Source: Paraeggerthella hominis
GTDB lineage: Bacteria > Actinomycetota > Coriobacteriia > Coriobacteriales > Eggerthellaceae
NCBI RefSeq assembly: GCF_021044775.1
Contig: NZ_JAJNOQ010000002.1
Coordinates: 310,001 to 374,000, forward strand
Direction of reading: 5' to 3'
Length of the DNA: 64,000 bases
Shown here: piece by piece, positions 1 through 8,377 of the stretch
Layout of the letters: every line of letters begins with the position of its first letter
How positions within the stretch are numbered: the first letter of the stretch is position 1
Translations under genes and position numbers: made by a program
The notes under the pieces: model-generated
What the model was told of the DNA's origin: nothing
Seen by the model: only the letters and a program-made list of their open reading frames with translations
Databases searched by the model: none

Positions 1-747
1 GCGTTCGTCTGCCTTGCGGTCGGCGGCTGCGTGTCGGTGCTGCACATGGGACATCCCGAGCGTGCGACGCATTTGCTGGGCAACCTGGGATCGGGCTTGT
101 CCAAGGAGCTGTTCATCGTCGCCATCATGGGCATCGTTTCCTTTGCCTACCTGATTCTGGCGAAGAAGGACTATCCAGGCGCGAGCAAGGCGCTTGGCGT
201 GGTCGGCGGCGTGTTGGGGTTGGCGCTTCCGGTGGTTGCCGGCATGTCGTACTTGATCGCGGCGCGTCCCGCATGGGGCAGCATCACGCTGCCTCTCATG
301 TACCTGGGTGCGGGTTTGGGCATGGGCATGCTGCTCATGTGCGGGCTGGTGCTGCTGCGCGGCAATGCCGCTGAAGAAGGCGGATTCGCGCTGCGCTTGG
401 CTCTGGCGGGCGTGGCCGTCATGGTCATCACGTCGCTGGCGTACGTGATCTGGATTGCCATGGCGCCCTACCAGGCTCCGTCGCGTTCGATCGAGCGCCT
501 GATCTCGGGCGATCTGGCGTTGCTGTTCTGGGGCGCGGTCGTGGTGATCGGCTTGGTGGTTCCGGCGGTTTTGACGGGCTTGGCCTGCATGAAGGCCACG
601 AAGGGCGACAAGGGGTTGGGCGCAACCGATCCGAAGAAGCTGGCTTGGTGGCTGCTCGCGGCGTTCGCCTGCTCGGGCATGGGAGCTGTGGCGTTGCGCG
701 TCATCATGTACGACTTGGGTACTAGCGTGGAGTCGTTCATTTACTGA
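1..747 (+). CDS. dmsC: DMSO reductase-type membrane anchor subunit DmsC (5' partial)
   Basis: The frame is open from base 1, so the N-terminus lies outside the window. The visible part has about seven hydrophobic segments and an early GHPERA motif of the kind that follows the first helices in DmsC-family anchors. In that family the subunit anchors a molybdopterin reductase (DmsA) and its iron-sulfur partner (DmsB) to the membrane and oxidises menaquinol. dmsA and dmsB are expected just upstream. A TorD-type chaperone and two ferredoxin-type proteins follow on the same strand, as expected for a respiratory molybdoenzyme operon. The electron acceptor (DMSO, TMAO or other) cannot be read from this subunit. 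Confidence 0.85.
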   Translation, partial: AFVCLAVGGCVSVLHMGHPERATHLLGNLGSGLSKELFIVAIMGIVSFAYLILAKKDYPGASKALGVVGGVLGLALPVVAGMSYLIAARPAWGSITLPLMYLGAGLGMGMLLMCGLVLLRGNAAEEGGFALRLALAGVAVMVITSLAYVIWIAMAPYQAPSRSIERLISGDLALLFWGAVVVIGLVVPAVLTGLACMKATKGDKGLGATDPKKLAWWLLAAFACSGMGAVALRVIMYDLGTSVESFIY

Positions 748-763
748 TGAAGCCGACAAGGCG

Positions 764-794
764 GCCGGAACGACCTGTTCAGGGTCGTTCCGGC
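764..794 (+). other. 12-bp perfect hairpin between dmsC and the TorD-like gene
   Basis: GCCGGAACGACC (764-775) and its exact complement (783-794) enclose a 7-nt loop. No T-run follows, so it is not a classical terminator. It starts 16 bp after the dmsC stop and sits in an otherwise gene-free 188-bp gap. It could act as a 3' stabiliser, a processing site or a weak attenuator separating structural subunits from the accessory genes. Confidence 0.55.
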
Positions 795-935
795 GCCCCG
801 CCTTGGATCGTCGATCGTCCCTCGTGCCGGATCGAGGCCCCCTCCCCCATGCCGCGTTCCGGTACGAAGGACGACCAACGAACGGATGTCGAACCTCCCG
901 GCGTCATGTCGGGCTGCCTTAGAAGGAGAAGCATC

Positions 936-1613
936 ATGAGCGAGAATTTGACCAGCGAGCTCACCGAGAACTTGATCGAGTTTTGCGAGAGCCGCAAAAG
1001 CGTGTACGCATTGCTGTCACGCTGCTACGAGAAGGAGCTGGATGCTGCATTCGCGAGCGATTTTGCCGCAGCTCCGGCGTTGATCTCGGATGACAAAGCG
1101 CTCGCGGAAGGATTCGCTCTTTTGCAGTCCGATCTTTCGAACTGCGGCGAGGATGACCTCGAGCGGTTTGCCGTGTCGTTCAACCGGGTGTTTTTCGGCA
1201 TGGGCCCGCGTACTGCCCAGAAAGCATTCCCGTACGAATCCGTGTACACCAGCTCGTCGGGCCTTATGATGCAGGACGCATACGCCCAGGTGAGAACTTT
1301 GTATCACGCCATGCGCTTTGCGAAAACCCCCGACTTCCCGGAGCCCGAGGACCATCTGGCCGTGGAGTTGGCGTTCATGGCGCGCTTGTGCGACGTGGCG
1401 GTGGATGCTTTGCGAGAGGGTGACGCCGCGGCTGCCGAAACCGCCCTGTCCGCTCAGCTGTCGTTCTTGCGCGACCACCTGTTGAACTGGATAGACCGGT
1501 TCGTCGTCGATGCGAAGAAGGCCGACGACGGCGGGTTCTACGGGGATTTGGCTGCGTTTACGCAGGCGTATTTGGAGGCCGACGTTGATGCGGTGGCGGA
1601 GGTTGTCGAGTAG
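936..1613 (+). CDS. TorD/DmsD-family molybdoenzyme chaperone
   Basis: A 225-residue, mostly helical, acidic protein without membrane segments. Family knowledge: TorD/DmsD proteins bind the Tat leader of a molybdopterin reductase and help cofactor insertion before export. Supporting features are the central PYESVYTS segment and the EPEDHLAVELAFMA segment, which matches the family's conserved E-P-D-H motif. The start at 936 is preceded by AGAAGGAGAA (921-930), a good ribosome-binding site; the frame stays open further upstream but without such a site. The client is presumably the dmsA-type subunit upstream of the window (inference). Confidence 0.85.
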   Translation: MSENLTSELTENLIEFCESRKSVYALLSRCYEKELDAAFASDFAAAPALISDDKALAEGFALLQSDLSNCGEDDLERFAVSFNRVFFGMGPRTAQKAFPYESVYTSSSGLMMQDAYAQVRTLYHAMRFAKTPDFPEPEDHLAVELAFMARLCDVAVDALREGDAAAAETALSAQLSFLRDHLLNWIDRFVVDAKKADDGGFYGDLAAFTQAYLEADVDAVAEVVE

Positions 1614-1633
1614 AGCGTGCGGAGGCGAGAGGG

Positions 1634-2377
1634 ATGACGGAGCAAATTACCCGACGAGGATTCTTGGCGGCCGGCGTTGTGGGCGCGGGTCTTGTGGGGC
1701 TGGGGGGATACGGTGCCTTGACGCGGCAGGCCGACGAGGCGTTCGTGCGCCCGCCCGGCGCGCAGTCGTCTTCGGACCTGGTGGCTGCGTGCGATCGCTG
1801 CCAGCGATGCCTGCAGGCATGTCCGTATGAGATTGTGACCCCGGTCCCGCTGTCCCAAAGCTTGGTGGCCTACGGCACGCCGATGCTTGCATTCGAGAAC
1901 GGGTGCTGCGATTTCTGCATGAAGTGCACGGAAGCGTGCCCGACGGGCGCGCTTTCCTTCGGCGGCCCGCGCGAGCGGGATCTGGGCGTTGCCGTGGTGG
2001 TGAAGGACGCGTGCGTGGCGTGGGACTGGGCCGGATGCACGGTGTGCGTTGACGAATGCCCGGTCGAAGGCGCGATCGAGCTGGACGGCAACGACCGTCC
2101 GCTTGTGCACGCCGACTATTGCGACGGCTGCGGCAAGTGCGAGAAGGTGTGTCCGTCGGCTTCGCTGCGAGCGTACAACGCGGGCGTTGCGGACAAGGGC
2201 ATCGTAGTGGTTTCGCGCGCCAGCGAAGCGGCTCAGATGACGGGCGCGGTGGATACGGCCACGCTGGAAGCGGGTAAAACCGTTGCCGTGACGCGCGGCG
2301 CGGAACTTGCCGCGCATACGAAGGGCGTCCATCCCGACGGCCCGGATAAAACACGCGAGGCGGGAGGGCTTCGATGA
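1634..2377 (+). CDS. NapG-like Tat-exported 4Fe-4S ferredoxin protein
   Basis: A 247-residue protein that begins with a twin-arginine leader (TRRGFLAAG, residues 6-14) followed by a glycine-rich hydrophobic stretch. Four cysteine clusters follow, including CDRCQRCLQACP, CCDFCMKCTEACP and CDGCGKCEKVCP, matching NapG/MauM-type proteins with four 4Fe-4S clusters. In the family NapG sits on the outer face of the membrane and receives electrons from NapH. The stop overlaps the start of the next gene by 4 bp, so the pair is translationally coupled. Here it serves a DMSO-reductase-type operon, so it probably offers an extra quinol-oxidising route rather than nitrate reduction (inference). Confidence 0.85.
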   Translation: MTEQITRRGFLAAGVVGAGLVGLGGYGALTRQADEAFVRPPGAQSSSDLVAACDRCQRCLQACPYEIVTPVPLSQSLVAYGTPMLAFENGCCDFCMKCTEACPTGALSFGGPRERDLGVAVVVKDACVAWDWAGCTVCVDECPVEGAIELDGNDRPLVHADYCDGCGKCEKVCPSASLRAYNAGVADKGIVVVSRASEAAQMTGAVDTATLEAGKTVAVTRGAELAAHTKGVHPDGPDKTREAGGLR

Positions 2378-3279
2378 AGACGCGCGCGAAGATGGTTCGT
2401 ATTGCGGTGGCTTCGGGCGTGCTGGTGCTTGCCGTTGCGCTTGCTCATGTGGGGGGCGTTGCGGCTGCGGGCACGCTTTGCGCGCTTTGCCTGGTTGGCT
2501 TTGCGCAGATCGCCGCGGCGTCGGGCTCGATTCCTTGGGGGCTTGCGCCCGGCGTGCTGGCCGTGCTGGCAATCGTGTTCCTGATCGGCCGGGCGTTTTG
2601 CTCGTGGCTGTGCCCTTCGCAGCTTTTGAAAAACGTGTTCGGCGGCCGTTCGCCTCGCGGCATTCTAGGCCGCAGCGGGAAGGCGGCGAACGGTCGCGCG
2701 CTCGAATCGTGCGCGCCGAACGACGATGCCGCGGCGCCTGCGCATGGGGGCTGCGCGTCGTGTGCGGAGGCTTCGGGGCTCGGCCTTAAAACGCAGGGCA
2801 TCGTGCTGGTCGTGCTGTTGGTCGTGTCGTTTGCCGTCGGGTTCCCGGTGTTTTGCCTCCTGTGTCCGATCGGGCTTGTGTTCGGTACGCTGTGGGCGTT
2901 CAATCGCGTGTTCGTGCTGTTGCAGCCGGGCTGGGAGCTGATCGTGTTTCCGCTTATGCTGGTGGCCGAGCTGTTCTTGTTCAAACGCTGGTGCTCGTCC
3001 GTGTGTCCGCTGGGATTTTTCTTCGGGCTTGTGGGCAAGCTGCGTGCGAAGCTGGGGTTCGGGGTGCGCCCGGTTGCCGACTGCGCAACCTGCCTATCGC
3101 GCGAGGGCTGCCGCACGTGCTCGACGGTGTGCCCCGAGGACATCGACGTCTCGGATTCCGGCAAGACCACGCTCGAGCACTGCACGTTCTGCCTTGATTG
3201 CGTGGAAAACTGCCCCACGAAGTCCATCAAGCTAGCCGTGAAGGAATCTGCGGCCGACGCCGATCGATCTTCTCATTAG
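2374..3279 (+). CDS. NapH-like membrane 4Fe-4S electron-transfer protein
   Basis: A 301-residue protein with four to five membrane segments, the CSWLCP and CSSVCP motifs typical of NapH/NosR-like proteins, and two C-terminal ferredoxin clusters around residues 243-284 (ending in CSTVCP and CTFCLDCVENCP). In the family this protein oxidises menaquinol and passes electrons to a NapG-type protein. Its ATG overlaps the TGA of the NapG-like gene. A segment at residues 105-130 is Ala/Gly/Cys-rich and unusual. It is the last gene of the operon; the next gene, rlmH, is 125 bp away with unrelated function. Confidence 0.85.
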   Translation: MKTRAKMVRIAVASGVLVLAVALAHVGGVAAAGTLCALCLVGFAQIAAASGSIPWGLAPGVLAVLAIVFLIGRAFCSWLCPSQLLKNVFGGRSPRGILGRSGKAANGRALESCAPNDDAAAPAHGGCASCAEASGLGLKTQGIVLVVLLVVSFAVGFPVFCLLCPIGLVFGTLWAFNRVFVLLQPGWELIVFPLMLVAELFLFKRWCSSVCPLGFFFGLVGKLRAKLGFGVRPVADCATCLSREGCRTCSTVCPEDIDVSDSGKTTLEHCTFCLDCVENCPTKSIKLAVKESAADADRSSH

Positions 3280-3404
3280 GTGTGATGCGACTAGTTTTCC
3301 GTGCCGCCCGATGCTCGCGCTTTCCGGTATCATGGCTGCATCAAGTGCGATGAAGCTTGCCGCGCGGTAGCCGTGCGGGCAACAAGGAAAGCGAAGGGAA
3401 GTCG

Positions 3405-3875
3405 ATGAAGTTCACGATTGTGGCGGTGGGCAAGCTCAAGGAGCGGTTCTGGGCGGACGCCTGCGCCGAGTACCTGAAGCGTTTGCAGCCGTACGCGAAG
3501 ACAACCGTGAAGGAGATTCCCGATGTTGATCCTGCGCGCGCCGGCGGCGTGGACGCCGCGCGCGAGCGGGAGGGCGCGGCCATCGTGGCGGCGATTCCTC
3601 CCAGCTCCCATGTTCTGCTGCTTGCTATCGAGGGCAAGCAGCATTCAAGCGTGTCGCTGTCGAAGCGCATCGATGCGCTGGCGTTGGGGGGCACGAGCGA
3701 CCTTTCCTTCGTCATCGGCGGATCCGACGGCGTGAGCGCTGCGGTGCGCGAACGCGCGAACGAAACGCTCTCGTTCGGCCCCATCACCTTGCCGCACAAC
3801 TTGGCGCGCGTGGTGCTGCTCGAGCAGCTGTACCGCGCTCAAAAGATCTCGCGCGGCGAGCCTTATCACAAGTAG
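3405..3875 (+). CDS. rlmH: 23S rRNA (pseudouridine-1915-N3)-methyltransferase RlmH
   Basis: 156 residues, matching the family length of about 155. The N-terminal MKFTIVAVGKLKE, the central FVIGGSDG SAM-binding knot motif and the C-terminal LLEQLYRAQKI plus GEPYHK are all characteristic. RlmH methylates pseudouridine 1915 in helix 69 of the large ribosomal subunit. The start at 3405 follows GAAGGGAA, and the reading frame upstream has no better site. The 3' end overlaps the convergent protease gene by 10 bp. Confidence 0.96.
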   Translation: MKFTIVAVGKLKERFWADACAEYLKRLQPYAKTTVKEIPDVDPARAGGVDAAREREGAAIVAAIPPSSHVLLLAIEGKQHSSVSLSKRIDALALGGTSDLSFVIGGSDGVSAAVRERANETLSFGPITLPHNLARVVLLEQLYRAQKISRGEPYHK

Positions 3876-6800
3876 CGCGCGTTGCCGGATCGGTCGGATA
3901 GCCTCTGTCGCCGCGCGGCCGCCGCTGCGCCGCCAGCGAGCATAGCGAGCGCGCCTACGACAAGCGTTGCCGCTGTTGCCGAATCACCGGTTGGCACCAA
4001 GGCTTTCGGGTCTTCGGGTTTCGCTGCGCCGTCCTTGGCCGGAACGTCCGGCGCAACCGGCGGGGTAAGCGGATCGCCCGGCTTCTGAGGATCCACGTCA
4101 AGGGGCGTCGTGATGTTGTAGAACAGGAAATCGCCCGGCCATGTGTTTTCGCGCCCGCCTTCGTTTGCGCCGGCGGGCGAGCCTTTAGGCCCGAACAGCG
4201 CCATCAGGTCATGGCCTATGTCCAGCCACCCTCCGTCTGCCAGCCAAGCGCCCGTGCACACGGGCGCCGTGGACAAGGAAGCCGTTCGATTCATGGTGGC
4301 ATCAAGGAATTGAACGGTGCCCCTTATGGCTCCTTGAGCTGGCAAGGGGCCGCGCGCAAGAAGCGCGATGCCGCCGTTCTTCCCAACGCGCATGTGGCTG
4401 AAGGCGTCTCCTGTTGCGGCGTCCATGCTGATGTCGGCGCGGGCGATTTCGACGCCCTTGTCGTCGAAGCGGACGAGCAAGCCGTCCTCTCCCTCTGCTT
4501 GAGGGTCGTACGGGACCGAAAGCAGCACGTAATAGTCGCCGTTAGCGCGTTGCACGTCAAGGAGCGACCGCCCGACTGCAAGGGGGAGCGTGGCGCTCAT
4601 GACGTCGGAGGTGCACGCGTTTCCTCCATCGCTTGCGTTTTCGGGGCTGTACGTGCTGTCGGCAAGCTTTCGAGCCAAGTCGGTTCCGGCTACGATGCCC
4701 ACTTCTTTCAATGCGCCGGTTTCGTTGTCGATGGTTCCGCAGGCGATCGCGTCGCTTCCCGCGAGGGCGGTCACGTCGAACGATGTCCAGCCGTAGCGTG
4801 CATCGGTCGTTTTGTCCGCTTGGAGCGTCAGCTTGGTCAAAAGATTGCCGGCTCGCCATCCTTGCGGAGTGTGCCCCGGGTACGTGGACAACATGATGAC
4901 GCTTTCATCTGCGCTTATGATCCTTGGATGGCTTTCGCCGCCAAGGGAGCACGTTGCTTCCACCACGCCGCGCTCAAGATCTATCCAGTAGCCCTCGCAT
5001 GATTTCGTTTCGTCGTTCGGCGTGGCTAGGAATGCGCGCTGGTTCGACAGCGGCACCGCGGTTAGGTTCTTCACCACTTCCCCGGCGGGCATGTCGACCC
5101 CTTCGACCACGACGGTTTGAAGGTGCTCGGGACTTTGCGGATCGATCGTGTGCAGCTTGAGCTTTCCGTCTGCCACCTGGAAGAACTTCTGAGATCCGTC
5201 AGAGGCTGAAAACAGGTTGCTGGCAGCGGTTTGGCTGTCGTGGTATTCCGTTTCGAAATACTGGCCCGACTGCGAGATCGTTGCCATGTGGGCATCGACT
5301 TTAAGGGGGATGCGCACTTCGGGGGACAGGACGTCCTCATCGTTTTCCCGTGCGATCACGAACGTGCCCGCGGGAAAAACTATCTCGCATGTCGAGGTCG
5401 GCTTCAGATCGGCGGGGTTTACGAAGAACGGCACGGTTATCTTGGTTCCGTCTATTTTGATGTCGTAAAGGGGCGCATGCTCCCCGTCTACGATGAGGGT
5501 GGGCTGGGGTGTTGGTCCTAAGGGAAAGCTCGGCGCGCTCGATGCCTCGAACACCAGGTTGTTCGCGTTCGACACCGTGCTGAACGCGGGGGTCAGCGTG
5601 AAATCGCTCGGCGCTGCGGGCTTGTCTTCGGAAGAGTACGAAACGGAGAATTTTCCTGCGCCTCCTCCTGTTTCGGTTGCGGTTATGGTCAATCCGGTAA
5701 AACCCAGGTTGACGTTCTCGAAGAAGTTGGTTGACGGAAAGCTGCGCGGGGAGACCGTGTCCCCTTCGTATAGCATGCAGCCGTAGCCCGTTCCGTTTAC
5801 GGCTGAAGAGACAAGCCCGCCGCCGCCGTTGGTGTGGATCTCGTTCATGTCGGGATCGACCAGCTCTATCAGCTGGTTGTACACGGTTCCGTGGCTGTTC
5901 GTGTGCGCGTAGTTCTCTCCGTTCGCGGTCAGCTCCCCTTGCACGCGGAACAGGCGGAAGCCCGAGGGCAGCGGCGCCTTTCCCTCGGAAGAGCTGCCGT
6001 AGTAGACGCTTTGGTTCCCGGCGAATTGGTCGTATTCAAGCACGTAATACGACGAGAACATGCCTTCGTCCTGGTTCGAGACGACGGCTATCCGGCCGGC
6101 CTTCGTCGGATCGTTCGAGGTGAAGGGCTCCAGCGTCTGCTCGACGGTCGCGCTGCTGGGCGCTTGTTCCACAACGGCTTGCCCCTGCTTGACCGTGATG
6201 CCTTGCTCGTTGGCGATCACGCGCGTGACGTCTTCGTCGGCTATCCATCCGAGCAGCCATTTGGAAAAGCCGTTGTGGTCGCCTTGGTTGTCCATCATCA
6301 TGTCGAAGGTGAGAAGCCCCGTTCGAGCATCGGTGCTTCCCTGCTGCGCCGCGTACTGGTAGTAGTCGGGCAGGCCCAGAACGTGCCCGGTTTCATGGAT
6401 GAGCGTTTGCGCGGCGTGTGCGTCGTTCGACGGCTCGGCCAGCGTGACGGTGTTCCAAAGGCGCACGCGTCCGTTTTCGTACGTTTCGGTCGAGCCGAAG
6501 GCGGTGCTTTCGTTGCTCCACCATACCGAGCCCCATCCGGTGTCTTTCCCGGCGAATCGCAGGTACACGGCGTCGATCTTCCCGTCCTCGTTGGCGTCGA
6601 AGCGCGTTAGATCCACGCTGTCGTCGAGCGACTTGAGCGCTTCCTCGAACAGGGCCGTTATGTTGGTCGAGTAGTAATCCCGGGGGTGTTGCGCGCGGTA
6701 CTCGAACGTCTCTCCCGTAAGGGAGAGCTTGCCGTACGACGCCCGGTAATAGTACGCGCTCAAGCTTTCGTAGGGAAACGATGTGGCTCCGGGATTGGCG

Positions 6801-7276
6801 GCGGCTCCTTCGGACGTAGGCCCGATAAGCGCCTGCAAGGCTTGAGCCGTGTCGCCTGCTTCGAAGGAGTAATCGGGAAACGTGACGTGCAGGGCCAGCA
6901 CGTGGGCCTTCCCTTGCGTGGCCATGCCGCTTGCCCAAACGCTGGGAACCGATCGCTGGGCAATGCCGTCCTGGGTATTCTGGCGTGCGAGGGCCTGCTG
7001 CACAAGCGCGTCGTTCGGCTGGTCGTTTTCGAGGGCTTGTTCGAATGCCAAGCGGTTTTCGAACGAGCCGTCGGCAAGGTAGGCGGCCTTTTGCTCTGCG
7101 GTGGGCGTGCACGGGGATTCGCCTGTTTCGTGCGCGAGCGCCCAGCTCGGCGCAAGGAAAAGCGCGCATGTTAGGGCGATGCCCGCGGCAAGCGCGACCG
7201 CAATGCCGTGCAGTCGGCGTTGTTCGGGCGTGCGCTCGAGCGGCAGGGCTGTTTCGTGGCGGGCGAAGCGGTCCAT
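3866..7276 (-). CDS. Secreted, C-terminally anchored M6-family metalloprotease
   Basis: A 1136-residue protein. A signal peptide (hydrophobic about 24-46, likely cleaved after SWALA near 48) is followed by an M6/immune-inhibitor-A type domain carrying HETGHVLGLPDYY (H294, E295, H298, D304), the zinc-binding HExxHxxGxxD signature. DANEDGKIDAVYL near 227-239 resembles a calcium-binding loop. A long beta-rich C-terminal region of unknown role follows, then a Pro/Lys/Asp-rich spacer, LVPTGD, a hydrophobic helix and an RRQR tail. This is sorting-signal architecture, but with LVPTG instead of LPxTG. The start at 7276 has AGAGGA upstream. The likely role is digestion of extracellular protein; the substrate is unknown. 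The gene stands alone and converges on rlmH. Confidence 0.88.
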   Translation of the reverse strand: MDRFARHETALPLERTPEQRRLHGIAVALAAGIALTCALFLAPSWALAHETGESPCTPTAEQKAAYLADGSFENRLAFEQALENDQPNDALVQQALARQNTQDGIAQRSVPSVWASGMATQGKAHVLALHVTFPDYSFEAGDTAQALQALIGPTSEGAAANPGATSFPYESLSAYYYRASYGKLSLTGETFEYRAQHPRDYYSTNITALFEEALKSLDDSVDLTRFDANEDGKIDAVYLRFAGKDTGWGSVWWSNESTAFGSTETYENGRVRLWNTVTLAEPSNDAHAAQTLIHETGHVLGLPDYYQYAAQQGSTDARTGLLTFDMMMDNQGDHNGFSKWLLGWIADEDVTRVIANEQGITVKQGQAVVEQAPSSATVEQTLEPFTSNDPTKAGRIAVVSNQDEGMFSSYYVLEYDQFAGNQSVYYGSSSEGKAPLPSGFRLFRVQGELTANGENYAHTNSHGTVYNQLIELVDPDMNEIHTNGGGGLVSSAVNGTGYGCMLYEGDTVSPRSFPSTNFFENVNLGFTGLTITATETGGGAGKFSVSYSSEDKPAAPSDFTLTPAFSTVSNANNLVFEASSAPSFPLGPTPQPTLIVDGEHAPLYDIKIDGTKITVPFFVNPADLKPTSTCEIVFPAGTFVIARENDEDVLSPEVRIPLKVDAHMATISQSGQYFETEYHDSQTAASNLFSASDGSQKFFQVADGKLKLHTIDPQSPEHLQTVVVEGVDMPAGEVVKNLTAVPLSNQRAFLATPNDETKSCEGYWIDLERGVVEATCSLGGESHPRIISADESVIMLSTYPGHTPQGWRAGNLLTKLTLQADKTTDARYGWTSFDVTALAGSDAIACGTIDNETGALKEVGIVAGTDLARKLADSTYSPENASDGGNACTSDVMSATLPLAVGRSLLDVQRANGDYYVLLSVPYDPQAEGEDGLLVRFDDKGVEIARADISMDAATGDAFSHMRVGKNGGIALLARGPLPAQGAIRGTVQFLDATMNRTASLSTAPVCTGAWLADGGWLDIGHDLMALFGPKGSPAGANEGGRENTWPGDFLFYNITTPLDVDPQKPGDPLTPPVAPDVPAKDGAAKPEDPKALVPTGDSATAATLVVGALAMLAGGAAAAARRQRLSDRSGNARYL

Positions 7277-7434
7277 GCGGTCCTCTTTTCAAGAAAGAAA
7301 TCGATAGCCCGTATAGTATCGGTTTGCTCGATCGGGCACCACCTTTGCCGAGCGCGAAGGTTGCATTTTCCTGCGGCAGGCTTCGCGCGCGCTTCCGCTA
7401 TACTGGACGCGATCAATTCGAGGGAAGGATTCCC

Positions 7435-8295
7435 ATGCGCTTTATATCGTGGAACGTGAACGGCTTGCGGGCCGTGCAGAAAAAGGGCTTCGAGGACATC
7501 GTGTCCGAACTCGATGCGGACATTGTGGCTTTGCAGGAAACCAAGCTTCAGGAAGGTCAGGCAACGCTCGATTTGCCGCAGTACCGCGAGTATTGGAGCT
7601 ATGCGGAAAAGAAGGGCTATTCCGGCACTGCCGTGTTTTCCAAAGAGGTTCCTTCTCGCGTGATTCACGGCATTGGCTCTCCGTATCTGGATACCGAAGG
7701 CCGCGTGACGGCGCTCGAGTTTCCCCAGTTCTGGTTCGTTGACGTGTACACGCCCAACGCTCAAAACGAGCTTGCGCGCATCGATCATCGTATGGAATGG
7801 GACGATGCGTTCCGGGATTTCTGCAAGGGGCTTGAAGAGGGCGTCTTGCCTGCCGGCGTGCCGGTTGAAAGCCCTGCTCCGGGAGAGGGGCACGTTACCA
7901 TTTCCGAGCTGCCCTTGACGCAGCCGGGCGATAGCGCCGATCCGAAGCCCGTTGTCGTGTGCGGCGATTTGAACGTTGCGCACCAGGAGATAGACCTGAA
8001 GAATCCCGGCCCGAACCGCGGAAAAGCCGGATTCTCCGATGAGGAGCGCGGCAAGTTCGACGAGCTGCTTGCGGCGGGCTTCACCGACACGTTTCGGCAT
8101 TTGCATCCCGACGTGACGGGCGCGTACTCGTGGTGGAGCTATCGCTTCAAGGCGCGCCAGACGAACGCGGGATGGCGTATCGACTACTTCTTGGTGAGCG
8201 ATTCCCTTGCGCCGAAGATTACGAGCGCGTGCATATACGACGAGGTGTACGGCAGCGACCACTGCCCGGTCGGGTTGGAATTGGACCTTGCCTGA
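7435..8295 (+). CDS. xth: Exodeoxyribonuclease III / AP endonuclease
   Basis: A 286-residue exonuclease-endonuclease-phosphatase domain protein with ISWNVNGLRA, LQETKL, CGDLNVAH, YSWWSYR, GWRIDYFL and GSDHCPVGLEL, all the family motifs including the catalytic Asp/Asn/His residues. It repairs abasic sites and 3' blocked ends. A start at 7435 follows GAGGGAAGGA, and a TATACT -10 box lies at 7399-7404. Oddity: about 34 extra residues (an acidic, Pro/Gly-rich loop around residues 143-176) sit just before the CGDLNVAH motif, making it longer than the usual 250-residue bacterial enzyme. The core motifs are intact, so activity is expected. Confidence 0.95.
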   Translation: MRFISWNVNGLRAVQKKGFEDIVSELDADIVALQETKLQEGQATLDLPQYREYWSYAEKKGYSGTAVFSKEVPSRVIHGIGSPYLDTEGRVTALEFPQFWFVDVYTPNAQNELARIDHRMEWDDAFRDFCKGLEEGVLPAGVPVESPAPGEGHVTISELPLTQPGDSADPKPVVVCGDLNVAHQEIDLKNPGPNRGKAGFSDEERGKFDELLAAGFTDTFRHLHPDVTGAYSWWSYRFKARQTNAGWRIDYFLVSDSLAPKITSACIYDEVYGSDHCPVGLELDLA

Positions 8296-8377
8296 TAGCG
8301 CACGCCCTTCCTTGGCGGGGCGCGGTGCTTTGACGTGCGGCTGGGTTCGGGCGTGCGCGTGCGGGGTTGTTCGTCGT

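Noticed and set aside
4211..5002. Plus-strand open frames inside the M6 protease gene
   Set aside because: They are antisense shadows of a protein with clear motifs; no start sites or domains.
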